DNA of 64,000 nucleotides from Euphorbia lathyris (lineage: Eukaryota > Streptophyta > Magnoliopsida > Malpighiales > Euphorbiaceae), in the NCBI RefSeq assembly GCF_963576675.1, contig NC_088910.1, positions 106,172,807-106,236,806 on the forward strand. The letters run 5' to 3'. The notes beneath the pieces are model-generated. The model was given only the letters and a program-made list of their open reading frames with translations. It was not told the DNA's origin and ran no database searches. The translations under genes and the position numbers were made by a program. Positions 46,115-57,951 of the stretch are shown here, one piece after another. Each line of letters begins with the position of its first letter. The stretch's first letter is position 1.

Positions 46115-49063
46115 ATGGCTTCCGGCAAGAACGAAATCCCTAACCTCACCACTCAGCCTGGCCAAACCTCTGGCAAACCCACTCAAGCTGACCCCGCTGG
46201 TTCTTCGAGGCAAATCAAAAGGAATATGATCAAGGTCCATAAAAAGGTCAACAACCTGGAGGTTCTGAAGTGCAGATGGTTTTCTCCAGGATTCGTCACT
46301 TCTGAGAAGCCATTCTGCGACTGGATCGAGAAGAACAAATGGACCGGTCTCTTCTCACTCGCCGGAAAAACATACCCCAGGCTGGTCAGAGAATTTTACT
46401 CTAACATGCTTGTTGATGAGGATGATGCTGACTATTTGGAGACTACAGTCAAAGGTCAGAAAATCACCATAACCCCTGCCTATCTAGCTACTTTGCTTGA
46501 TTTACCAGACGAAGGAATAGAATTTAGGACAACAAAAGAGAAAGTACCAAAGGAGAAAGTACCAAAGGAGAAGCTTGACAAGATCAAGGGGTTCTGTAAA
46601 CCCAAGAACCATAAAGGTGAAATACCCAGCACGTGTATGGGGCAAGACCAGAAGATGGCTCACTACATGCTGACCAACTTCATCTTCCCCAAACTCAACT
46701 CAGCCTCATCTGCCTCCAATTTTGAACAGTGCTTCATATGGCACATGTTGACCTACACTCCACTCAACATGCCTGTCTTTCTGGTTGGGGCTCTTCAACG
46801 CAGTGGAAAGAAGCTCAGGCTGGGTTCTCTGATCACTAAGATCATTGAGGACAAACAGATTGAGACAATCAATGAAATTGACACTTTAGGAAGTGAGATC
46901 ACAGCAGCTCTGCTGATTGGACTGTTGTATAATCAATCGTTGAAGGGATATGAAGAAGTTGTAGATGCTGAGGAAAATGATGAAGCTGAGCTAGAAATTG
47001 AGCTTGAAAATGAGCCAGAGAAAGAAGTGGAGGCTCCTGCTGAGTCACCTAAGGAAAAGAAGAGGAAGAAGAGAAAGGCCATTGACACATGCTCCAAAAA
47101 CATCAATGCTGTCCCAAAGAAAGTGAGACTGGTGTCTCAAGAAAAGGTTAAAGCTGACAAGGCTAAGGAAAAAGCTGAGTCGGCAGAGAAGAGAAAGAGG
47201 CCAGAAGAGCCTGAGGATGAAGAAGAGGGAACTCCAGAATCCCCCTTGATGAAAAGGAAGAAGGTTAATTCCTTAAAGACAGTTGAAGCTGATCCCCTAG
47301 ATTGGGTTGTATCGTCCAAAGGTCATGGAACTGACCTAGAAAAGGAAGCTGAGAAAGAAACTGAGCAACAAGATGAGAAAACAAATGTTGAAGTAGAAAG
47401 GGAAGCTGACAAAGATACTCATGTTGAGGAAAACATCCATACTGAGCAGGAAGAACATGCTGATATTGAGCAACCTCAGGATGATGTTGAGCAAAGAGTT
47501 GAGGAAGAAGAAAATGTTGCTGTTGAGGATCATGTTGAGCAACATGAGCATCCAACTATGGTATAAGAGACAGTTGATACTGATGAGGAGAACATTGATG
47601 CTGACCCTTCTCCTCCCAAGGAACAAAGGTTCAAGCGGCTTAAGAAGAAAGCCCATAAAACTCAAGTTATTGATCTCCTTGCAGACTCTCCTCTTCCAGA
47701 ACAATTTACTGGCATGTCTGAGCTATAGTTCGCATACTTTGCAAATGACCCTGAGTCTCCTTCAAAGGAAAAACAAACCTCTGTTACTCAGGATGAGGAA
47801 CACGCCAAAACCCTTAAAGATCCAAATCCAACTGCTCAAGATGGAACAAACCCTGCTTCAACTTCACCCACTCAGGATGAGCAGGTCAATATGACTAACC
47901 AAACTCCACCTCCACCTCAGCATGTTGACAACTCAGCTCCTGAAGATCATCTGCATCAAAGTCCAGTCACCAATCAAGGTGATCAATCTAGTAAAGAGCC
48001 TACTCCTCCACCATCAAGCTCAATTCTAGCCTCTGAGACAAATGCTGGCAAGTTCCAATACTTGAATGCTACTGAGTCAGGAAGATGAATCATTGCCTCT
48101 GCTCAGTCATTGCTTCAAGATTTGAACCCCTCTCAAGCTGATGCTACTAGATCATCTCATGCTGAGTCCTCCCACCTATCTGGCATCACTCAGCTTCTCA
48201 ATAAACTGAGAGGACTCAAGGATCTGGTAAGTATTATAACAACTGTTCAAACTCAGCAACCAAACCAAGATCAAATAGCAAAGCTGACTGAACTAGTTCT
48301 CTCCATGGTAAACCATCTGAACTCGATTGAAGGCAAAATCCAACAACAATCAGAAGTTAATCCAGGGTATGCCACTTCCTCTGAACTTCAAGGATATTTT
48401 ACTAAGTTAACTGCAGAACTGACCAAATCAAGTGCACCTGGCAATGCTGAGTTTGCCACCTCTGCTGAACTTCAAGAATGCTTTACCAAGCTTAATGCTG
48501 AGCTGACCAGTACGCGTGACTTAGTATCTTCCTCCTCTCAGTGTACAATTGACCAACTGAGTGAAGCAGTCAGCCTACTCAACATCAACAAAGCACAGAT
48601 GGATGTTGATCTAGTCTCCAATAGTGAACTCTTGAGCTTTTCCCAGGCGATTATGAAGGCAATGCACATCAACAATGCCCAGCGCATATTTTATGATTCT
48701 GCCTTGCTCAAGATGTACCACCAATCTTTTGGTCAGCTCACCAGCTCACTCACCTGGCTTAGCAAATCTCATGAATGACTGCTCAGCATGATTAGCAGTT
48801 CTCTTCGGGTTCCTCGCCATGTCCAAGATGATAGTGTTCCTATAATTGATGGCTTGCGAGAAATTACTAAGAGGCTCCAGCGTTACTCAACTCACCTCTC
48901 CTCTCATGCTCGCACTGACACATTCATTTATAAACCCGATGATGGCAAAACGGGGGAGACAAGTCAAGGAGGAACTCAGCTTGCAGGTAATGCCTCAGGA
49001 AATAAAGACAAAGGCAAAGGAATAGCTCAAGCTGACCACCAAGCTCAAAAGAAGAAGAACTAG
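46115..49063 (+). pseudogene. Sirevirus ORF3 in the env-like position
   Basis: One frame of 983 codon positions, broken by TAA 47564-47566, TAG 47726-47728, TGA 48086-48088 and TGA 48776-48778, all compatible with C-to-T changes in CAA/CAG/CGA. The N-terminal ~200 residues contain KCRWFSPGFVTSEKPFCDW and FSLAGKTYPRLVREFYSNM, typical of a plant transposon-associated domain (Transposase_32/PF20167-like, from memory). The centre is Glu/Lys-rich with a basic cluster (KEKKRKKRK). The C-terminal part is Gln/Ser-rich with coiled-coil-like leucine spacing (about 48180-48700). I see no signal peptide or transmembrane segment, so an envelope function is not supported. Confidence 0.7.
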
Positions 49064-49505
49064 ATATAGTCTAGTAAATGTTTAGAACTTAGCATAGAAA
49101 CTTTCATATATGTGTTTACTTTATTTTTTGTTTAATCTATGTCAAGTACTATTTTCTCAATATAGTCGATAAAATTGAACAAACAAATTAAGAAGTAAAA
49201 CATACTCAGTATACATTAACACTAAAATACTTAGGTAATAAACTGAGTAACAACATACTTCTAATATTTTTGAAAGCTGACTTAAATTCAAAAAGTTCAG
49301 ATCTTGAAAAATCCAACATTAAACTAAGTCAGTATACACAAATGTCTTAAAGATAATTCAATTAAATCTTGGAAGGTTTAGAATTAAGTTAAGACAATAT
49401 GTGCAACCCTTACGGGGGAGTCATTTCAAAAATATATCAATCATGGGGTAACTTATAACTGAGTTCCATAATTATGTATTTTGCCAACATCAAAATGGGG
49501 GAGTT
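49064..49505 (+). other. ORF3 3' flank and polypurine tract
   Basis: Non-coding leader to the 3' LTR; AAAATGGGGGAG at 49492-49503 is the likely polypurine tract. Confidence 0.7.
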
Positions 49506-50641
49506 TGTTGAAACACATTTCCACAAGATTTTGATTTGACAAAATCATCCATGATTAAGAGGCAATTAAATTTAAATGCTTTGATTTAATTGTACTAATG
49601 TGTTTGTTCAAAATTGAGTGCAAAAATATATATAAAGTTAGACAGGTCAAAAGTCAGCACAAGCTTAAAGCTGAGTTGAATGGAACTCAGCATGAAAGAA
49701 TAGAAGCTGAGTGGAGTGGAACTTAGCATCAGAAGCTTCCTTCAAAGTTGCCAGAACGAAGCTGACTAAATTAGAAGACTCCTTCAGACTTATACAAACA
49801 TAACGAAGCTGACTAAGAAGGAACTCAGCATGGAAGTTGAACATTCGAAGATAACGAATGAAGCTGAGTGACAGTCAGGACAGCATGAAGGATCCGTTTA
49901 CCAAAGGACAAAGTCTGCCAATCTTCTGCACCAATAATTGAAGCCTCGAAAATACAAAGAAGACTAATTCCAAGAATCATGGGTCAATGGATTATTGGTA
50001 AAAGACAACTGGCACAAAAAGACAAGTCTGATGCAAGAAGACAAAACCTGACGCCTGAAGAAAACAGAGGAAGGGAATGGCGGAACAGACTGAAGCTGAC
50101 CAGAAGCTGTCTGCTAAAAGAGCCGTTTTGGACTTAACGGCTAAATCATCTCAAATGATCCAATCTTCAGAATTTCATCTATAAAAGGACAATGGTAGTT
50201 CTTGGATCATTTGCCGAAGTAACAAAAGAAAAATACAAGAGAGAAAATCTTGAAAGCACTCAAATACAAAAAGATCTTACACCAACTTTTCTATTCTCTG
50301 TGTAAATGCTAGATTGATTGTTTTGTAATCATCTAAAGTGTTCTTTAGTTGAAAAAGAACAAGTGTGTGATCAATAGGAATATTGAGAGTTGAGCTGAGT
50401 ACTTGGATGTAAGTATTCAGTGGTAGAAAAATCTAAGTGCTGGATTGTAGTACTTAGTAGGAGCTGAGTAGACGAATAAAGGATGTACTCTTGCATACAC
50501 ACTGCCTTGTAAAGGGTTTGTGCTCTACCTTGAAAGAGCTCAGTATTGGATTGAAAATCCCAGAAGGAACTGGGGACTGGACGTAGGCAGAGAGGCCGAA
50601 CCAGGATAAGTCGTGTTGAGTAACTTCTAAACTCTTTCTCT

Positions 50642-50693
<52 letters not shown>

Positions 50694-50984
50694 GCATGTG
50701 TTGCTTGTTGTATTTACTCAGCTTATAAATTGTTAAAACTGAAACTGAGTAAATCTGAGTGCTAAGTTGGAAGCTGACCTTTCAAGTGTCAATTCCCAAC
50801 TCTCAAGTCAAGCAGTCTTAGTCAGCATAGAACTAAAACTGTCTGACTAATCAATCGCCCGTGCTGACCAACACGCTGAGTTATCAAACTCTAAAAATAA
50901 CATTAAGTCATCATAATTAAAAGCGAAAAAGTTACATTAGTTCCTAACCCCCCCCCCCTTGGAACTAATCACTAGGGACCAACA
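49506..50984 (+). repeat. 3' LTR of the Sirevirus-like element
   Basis: 1479 bp with a longer TA run (50643-50688) than the other LTR; TATAAAAG at 50180-50187. Confidence 0.9.
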
Positions 50985-50989
50985 GCTAC

Positions 50990-53900
50990 CTCCCTAGAAA
51001 ACTTCAAACTGGAGGTTCGGGCTCTAATCCGACCAAACGCGGGAGGATCAACCCAGAGAAAGGAAGGAGTCCCTGAACAACAGCTTCCACAAATGGATCC
51101 TAGGGATCCTGAGGTAAGAAGACCCAACTTTGTCCTCGTGCATAACGCTGATAGTGATAGTGATGACTTTGAGGGTATCGGGAATGATGATACCGTTAGA
51201 ACTATGAGGGATGTTGGGCCTGTTGACAACCGACGTGTGGAGGTTGCTAGAGTATATCCAGGTCTAGGAAACTTTGATAGAGATGATGCCTTTAAGCTAA
51301 AAATAGACTTACCGTCTTTTGGAGGCGAACTGGATATAGAGGGATTCTTAGACTGGTTATCAGAAGTGGAACGTTTCTTTGAGTATGCTGGGATTCCTGA
51401 TGAGAGGAAGGTGAGGCTGGTGGCGTATCGCCTGAAGGGTGGCGCATCAGTTTAGTGGGATCAGATGAGGGAAGAACGAAGAAGAGGGGGCAGAGATCCG
51501 ATTAGATCTTGGCTACGGATGAAGGCGATGTTGAGGGAGCGGTTCCTACCGCCGGATTATGAGCAGTATATTTACAGCTCCTACAGGGGATGCTCTCAAG
51601 GGACCCGAAGTGTCCATGAGTATACCTCCGAGTTCTTGAGGCTTTCGGCAAGGGCCAACTTGTCTGAAACTGAAAGCCAAAAGACCTCTAGGTATCTAGA
51701 AGGGTTGAGATACAACATCCAGGATCGTATTGGCACACAGATGGTGGTTCGGGTACAAGATGCCAGGAATTTAGCCCTCAAGGCCGAGTCTCAACTAACC
51801 GGCAGATCCAGGAGATCCGCCACTACTGAGTATACGCCTGGAGGAAGAGATAACGTGAGGTCTTATGACAAAGGCAAGCAGGTGGCGAGTGCCAGTGGGG
51901 CCAAGGTTAACAGTGTGGGAAGGGGATCTGTTGGAGATACTAGGCCATACAAGGAAGCACCTATACCACCTAAGAGCAACAATCTGTATGCGAGGCCAGC
52001 ACCTTTCAAATGTTTTCGGTGCAATGATCCAGGCCATAGATCCAACGAATGTCCTAGGAGGAAGAGCGCCAACATGGTGGAGAGATATGAGGATGACTAT
52101 GACGAAGGGGATGAAGTATTTTGCGAACCCTTAGGAAAAGATGATGATGAGGCGGATGAAGAGAGATACGCCATTCATGTGGTACGGCGTTTGTTAGTCT
52201 CTAGTCGAGTAGAGGGAGATCAGAGGCACCGCCTATTTAGGACCCGCTGTCTTGTGAAAGGTGGGCGATGCAATGTGATAATAGATAGTGGGAGTCAAGA
52301 GAACATTGTGAGCAGCAGCGCCGTTCAGAAGTTTGGGTTGTTGGCGGAGGCGCATCCCGACCCCTATAGAGTGGGATGGATCAAAAATGTGGGTGAGCTT
52401 AGGGTGACCCAGAGATGCAGGGTACCTATTGTGATTGGTGATTACAGTGATGAAGTCTGTTGTGATGTGGTCGATATGGATGCCTGCCACCTATTGTTGG
52501 GCCGACCCTGGCAGTTTGATAACGATGCCATCTATGCAGGAAGAGAGAACACTTACAGATTTGTGAAGAATGGGGTGAAGTTCGTCCTTACGCCAATGAT
52601 GAGAGAGCCAAAGGCCGACGAGAAGTTTACTTTGGTAGTCTGTCCTACACACAAATCGTTTGTCAGCGAATGTGAAGAGAGCCAAATGGTGTATGTGGTA
52701 ATGGTTAAGGCGAATCACGAATCCGCCCAAAGGGGCGAAAGGGAGATGCCGAATGAAGTGACCCGCCTACTTGGCGAATATCAAGATTTGTTCCCTAACG
52801 AACTGCCGAGTGGGTTACCACCTTTGAGGGACATCCAGCATCATATTGATCTTGTGCCCGGGGCTAGTTTGCCAAGCCTTTCCCACTATCGAATGAGTCC
52901 AAAGGAAAATGACATCATGAGCCAGAAAGTGGAAGAGCTCATTGAGATGGGATACGTTAGAGAAAGTATGAGCCCATGCGCCGTCCCAGCCCTACTTACG
53001 CCCAAGAAGGATGGATCTTGGCGGATGTGTGTGGACAGCAGGGCTATCAACAAGATCACTATCAAGTATAAGTTCCCTATTCCAAGGCTGGATGATATGC
53101 TGGACCAGCTTGGCGGTTCCTGAGTTTTCTCCAAGATTGACCTCAGGAGCGGTTATCATCAGATACGAATTCGATCTAGGGATGAGTGGAAAACCGCCTT
53201 CAAAACCAGAGATGGATTGTATGAGTGGTTAGTTATGCCATTTGGGATGACTAACGCCCCTAGTACTTTCATGAGGCTGATGAATCAGGTACTTCGTCCG
53301 GTGATTGGAAAATTTATAGTTGTGTATTTTGATGACATCCTGATTCATAGCGAGACCTTGGTGGAGCATGTGGAGCACTTACGGATAGTGTTTGACCTAT
53401 TAAGGAAACACCAGTTATACGCCAACACTAAGAAGTGTGACTTCGTCATGGAAAGTCTAGTTTTCCTTGGGTTCGTGGTTAGTGGCGAGGGGTCCAAGTT
53501 GATGGGGAGAAGGTAAGAGCCATCCGAGAATGGCCTACTCCGAGGAATGTGGGGGATATCAGGAGTTTTCATGGGTTAGCAACGTTTTATCGCCGATTCA
53601 TCAAGAACTTCAGTTCCATAATGGCCCCGTTGATGGAATGTTTGAAGAAGGGAAGGGGGTTCGAGTGGGCGGATGCCCAAGAGAAGAGCTTCGCCCAAAT
53701 CAAGGAAAAGTTGAGTACAGCGCCAGTACTGGCGTATCCCAATTTTGATAAACTATTCGAAGTTGAGTGTGATGCCAGTGGAGTTGGGATTGGTGGAGTC
53801 TTGATGCAAGAAAAGAGGCCCATTGCATATTTCAGTGAGAAGCTTTGTGAGGCACGGCAAAAGTGGGCCACGTATGATCAAGAGTTTTATGCTGTAGTGA

Positions 53901-55528
53901 GGGCGTTGAAAGTTTGGGAACATTACTTGGTGGGGAAAGAATTCATCCTCTACACTGACCATCAAGCTCTCAAGTACCTGGGAAGTCAGAAGCAACTTCG
54001 AAGCTCCATGCATGCCCGGTGGTCCGCTTTCATAGATAAGTTCCCCTATAAGCTTATTCATAAGGCTGGAAAACAGAACAAGGTGGCGGACGCCTTGAGT
54101 CGAAGGGTGTCACTAATAAAAACAGTCAACCTCGAGACCGATTGTTTTGAACACATCAGAGGAGAATACTTGGCGGATCCTGACTTTGGCAATATCTGGG
54201 AGAAGTGTCAACACCAGCATGGGGATGGAGTGTATCACCTGATGGATGAGTATCTCATGAGGGGCAACCAACTTTGCTTACCCTGCACTTCCATCCGCGA
54301 GAAGGTTATTCGTGATCTACATGGCGGATCCCTTGGAGGACATTTTGGGCGAGACAAGACATATGAAGCAGTGAGTTCCCGTTATTTCTGGCCTAAGATG
54401 AGGAGAGATGTTGCCTACTTGGTAGAACGATGCTATATTTGCCAGACCGCCAAGGGACGCACCACAAATACTGGGTTGCAGTTACCTTTGCCTGTGCCAG
54501 AGACCATATGGGAGGATTTGTCCATGGACTTCGTCCTAGGGTTACCCAGAACTCAGAGAGGCATGGATTCCATCTTTGTTGTGGTTGATCGGTTTTCAAA
54601 GATGGCCCACTTCATACCTTGTCGTAAAACTAATGATGCCTCAGCGACTGCTAAGCTATTCTTCAAAGAGATTGTCAGGCTACATGGCGTACCTAAGAGC
54701 ATTGTCTCAGATCGTGATATGAAGTTCCTCAGTCACTTCTGGCGAGCGTTGTGGGCTCTGTTTGATACGTCTCTGAAGTTTAGTACCACCGCCCACCCTC
54801 AAACAGACGGACAGACTGAGGTGGTCAATAGAAATTTGGGAAACTTACTGCGCAGCAAGTGTAAGGATAAGCCCAGGGTGTGGGATGTGGTTTTAGCCCA
54901 AGCTGAGTTCGCCTACAACGGCTCTGTACATTCGGGAACCGGGAGATCCCCATTTGAGGTGGTATACACAAAGACCCCAAATCACGTCCTTGATATAGCC
55001 CATCTTCCTAAAGGAAACGTGACTGCCAACCAGCTGGCTAAGGATTATGTACAGATGTACCAAGAGGTAAGAGAGACTCTTGAGGAGAGAAATCAGAAAC
55101 TAAAGGCTAAGGCGGATGAGCACCGTCGGGACCTACAGTTTGAAGTTGAGGATGAGGTTATGGTATATTTGGGCAAAGAGAGACTCGCCAACGCCACAAG
55201 CAGCAAGCTTCGGCCTAGGAAATACGGGCCATATAAGGTCACCAGGAAGATCAATGTCAACGCCTATCATATAGAATTGTCGAATTGGCTTGGTAAAATC
55301 TCACCAGCGTTCAACATCCGTGACCTTAGCCCGTGGAAGGTGGATGGTCCTTTGGAGTTCTACACAGACAAATCAGTGCCGAATTCTTTTAAAGAAGGAG
55401 AGAATGATGCGGACATCCTAACTGGGACCGCTGATCACACGCGCTCTGGCGGATCCTCAGACATCAGACCCACGAAGGTTGTACCTAGGAGGGCGGATCC
55501 CCAGGACATACGAGCGGAGCGGATCTAG
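50990..55528 (+). pseudogene. CRM-like gag-pol, after the Sirevirus
   Basis: Continues the gag frame of 38972. Retrotrans_gag core (51290-51720), zinc knuckle [14 protein letters not shown] (from 52011), protease [11 protein letters not shown] (DSG near 52284), RT with YFDD at 53325-53336, RNase H with CDASG (about 53768), integrase zinc site (two His, two Cys; 54320-54445), and core with MDF, VSDRD and GQTEV (catalytic D, D, E present). The C-terminus runs into the 3' LTR and stops at 55526-55528. Breaks: TAG 51453-51455 and TGA 53121-53123, both at Trp-like positions, and a one-base frameshift near 53490-53515. No classical chromodomain is seen. Confidence 0.88.
55391..55404 (+). other. Polypurine tract of the CRM-like gypsy
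   Basis: AAAGAAGGAGAGAA abuts the 3' LTR and at the same time encodes KEGE. Confidence 0.85.
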
Positions 55529-55914
55529 GAGTACACAAGGAGGCGAATCCACAATTTCCCCTGGGCGGATCTCTGTTTACTTCCTTCCGAAGTAATTCAC
55601 CTAACAACCCTGACAATTCGTACCTGTACCATTGTACTGATTGTCGGGGCGTATTACCTATTTTACCCTTTTGCTGTTAGCATTATTGTAACCCTAGTAG
55701 GGGTAGTCCCCGTCCTTTCTCTTATCTTTAGGGGAAGTATTTAAACCCCCATTTTTGTAAGGATAAACCAACTTTTATCAATCAAACATTATTCTCTTCG
55801 AGAACCGAGGTTTATACCTTGTTATTGGGATTCACTCCTTCTAGTTTAGCTAGAGAAGAAACTCTTTGTTGGTTTACGATTAAAACCTTCATTTATCGCT
55901 TTCAATCTGTATCA
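55405..55914 (+). repeat. 3' LTR of the CRM-like gypsy
   Basis: 510 bp; its first ~124 bp are the end of the pol reading frame. Confidence 0.9.
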
Positions 55915-55919
55915 TTTCT

Positions 55920-56384
55920 CTCGTGTTGTGTTGATGCTACATGTTTTAACGTTGATAGTCGTGCAGGGATGGGAGCAGCAGTACGAGATGCAAATGGGCA
56001 GTTTGTAATGGGGAGATGTGCGGGTCTGTTATGTTGTCCGACAACTCGAGAATGTGAGGCCGAAGCTCTATTATAGGCTATGCAATGGCTAGAAGCTGGT
56101 GAAATAAGGAATGTGGTTTTCGAATCTGATGTAAACAAGTGATTGATGCAATAAATTCTAGTTCTGTTGATGATTCTGAATTTGGAGATAGAATTATTCA
56201 AATACGATCGATTCTAACATCAAATGACTTTTACTCAGTCAAATGGATAAGGCGGCAAGCGAATGGGATGACACATGTGTTAGCACAGTCTTCTCGTTTA
56301 TCCACTTGCCCTTCTTTTTTTAATTTATTACCAAGTTATGTTTCTGATTTATTGTTACAATTTTGTCATGATTTGTCTCATTAA
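55920..56384 (+). pseudogene. LINE-type RNase H-like (RVT_3) domain, right half
   Basis: Continues the frame cut at 38410. CCVDATCF, GMGAAVRDANGQFVMG and ECEAEALL match the RVT_3 fold, followed by a TAG (Leu-stop-Ala), a frameshift near 56140, and VKWIRRQANGMTHVLAQ, the usual domain end. The last stop is at 56382-56384. RVT_3 domains act as RNase H modules of plant LINEs or as stand-alone genes; this one is dead. Confidence 0.65.
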
Positions 56385-57951
56385 TTCATTGTTGTTTTTT
56401 ATTAAAAAAAATTACTTAGTTATGTAATGTATTGACTACTAATATACTATTTTTTATCACATTTATTTTATATTTATTATACATGTATATTTTTTAATTT
56501 TTATGACAATATATTTTTTTATTTATTATAATAAATTTAGTTTCTCATTTGTTAAATAACTAAACTTAATCGATAAATTTATCTGGTTGTATTTGATTAT
56601 TAAACTTATTTCATTTAATTGCAATCTTGAGAAAGAATTCGATTCAATTAACCAAAAATTTGGTTCAATTAATAACCGAATTAAAACTCACCGATAGAGA
56701 TATTTTATCCCTATATGTTTTTAGAATCTTTTGGCTTAGTTTAAGTCTCTCTTTTTTTTCATAATTTTTCTAGTCAAAATGCATGTGTAAACTTCTTTTA
56801 TAAGTTGAGTCAAAAAATTTGAGTTTTAGTAACTTTTTCACTTTTTTTCACATATTTTCGTTTTTCCTACGTTAGATGGTGTGGCATTTTTAAAGTTTTA
56901 ATTTATCTTTTCAGATTTTAATCTTTTTGTTTTGATTATGCACCTCTAGTGGTAGTAAATTCTTTGTTACTTTGTTAAAAAAGTTATTAAGGGTGTTACC
57001 TGATTTAGTTTGTTATAAAATTAGTCCTTCAAAAAATTTTTTTAATTTTTTCAGTCCCTCAAAAGTTTAATTTAATGACTCAAAAGTCTGTTTTAATCCC
57101 TCAATCTAATTTTTATACTATTTTTAGTTTTTAGTCCCTCAATCTATTTTTTTTTTCATTTCAATATTTTTTCATATTATTTTTTTTTAGTCCCTCAATC
57201 GTTTTTTTTTCATTTCAATTTTTTTCATACTATTTTGTTGGATAAATATTTTCTTATGGAATTAATAATAAGTTTTTTTTGAGTAAAAAATTATTAATTG
57301 TATATTAATTTAGTGAATGTATAATGTTTTATGATAAGTGGGCCCCGTAAAAGTTAGAAATAAGAGAGAATTATAATGATATGTTATTTGTAGGTTTGCT
57401 TATGTATATGTGGCAAGTGGAAGTAACAAAGATTTGTTATATCATCTTTAGTGATAGATTATAAAGTTTGTAACAAACTAGGTGCCACATAAGATTAGTA
57501 AGAAACTAAAATAACATTCCATTAGGATGAATTGTTACTTCAAAATTTTGTTGGGTAAAAAAATAATATTAATTAATAAAAGGACTTAAACAGTATTTTA
57601 CCAAACTTTATTTGACATCATTTCTTGTTTGTCTCATGCTTCCCACTTACTTTCAAGTTGCGTGCTCCCACCTCATTTATTTTAACATATGTGTGCTTCC
57701 CACTCTATTATACAAGGAAAGAAATTAAGATTAATAAAGAGAGAAAGAGTTGTTATAAAATATAGTAACAGACTCGAACTAGTAACAACTTCCACAATGG
57801 TTAGTCACAACTAAATTTTCTAAGTAACACCAAAGTAATGCGCATTAGAGATGGTCTTACTTCCACGAGACTTGCTCTAATTAGATGTCATCTATGTTAA
57901 GGTTTTAATTGTGTTTTGTTAGATTAAAGTGAGTTTTTAATTTTTAATCAT
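56385..57951. other. AT-rich region, no gene seen
   Basis: 57040-57230 repeats AGTCCCTCAATC several times, as in long-TIR MITE arms, but no second arm was found. CATTAGAGATGGTC near 57842 resembles a Tourist end without a partner. No coding. Confidence 0.4.

Larger units (their letters stand above)
39115..50984 (+). mobile_element. Ty1/Copia Sirevirus (SIRE/Maximus)-like element
   Basis: 11,870 bp with LTRs of 1472 and 1479 bp (TGTTGAAACAC...GGACCAACA) flanked by GCTAC (39110-39114 and 50985-50989). It has gag with several zinc knuckles, Copia-order pol, and a third long frame between pol and the 3' LTR. Size, long LTRs, extra zinc fingers and the third frame are features of Sireviruses. All three frames carry stops, so it is defective. 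The LTRs differ at about 25 positions by eye, near 2%. Confidence 0.88.
38416..55914 (+). mobile_element. Ty3/gypsy chromovirus, CRM-like, hosting a Sirevirus
   Basis: LTRs of 509 and 510 bp begin TGATGCGG and end GTATCA. The 5-bp flanks are TTTCT (38411-38415 and 55915-55919). Without the nested Copia it is about 5.6 kb. PBS and PPT are canonical. The gag-pol is a single frame broken by three stops and one frameshift. The pol frame running about 120 bp into the 3' LTR, the lack of a classical chromodomain, and the integrase C-terminus ending KEGEND suggest the CRM clade (centromere-associated in many plants); this is inference. By my count the LTRs differ by about eight substitutions and one indel. 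Confidence 0.88.

Noticed and set aside
46115..49063. Retroviral-type envelope protein
   Set aside because: It occupies the env position, but no signal peptide, transmembrane segment or cleavage site is visible.
57040..57860. Another long-TIR or Tourist MITE
   Set aside because: AGTCCCTCAATC repeats and a CATTAGAGATGGTC end are present, but no opposite arm or target duplication could be identified.
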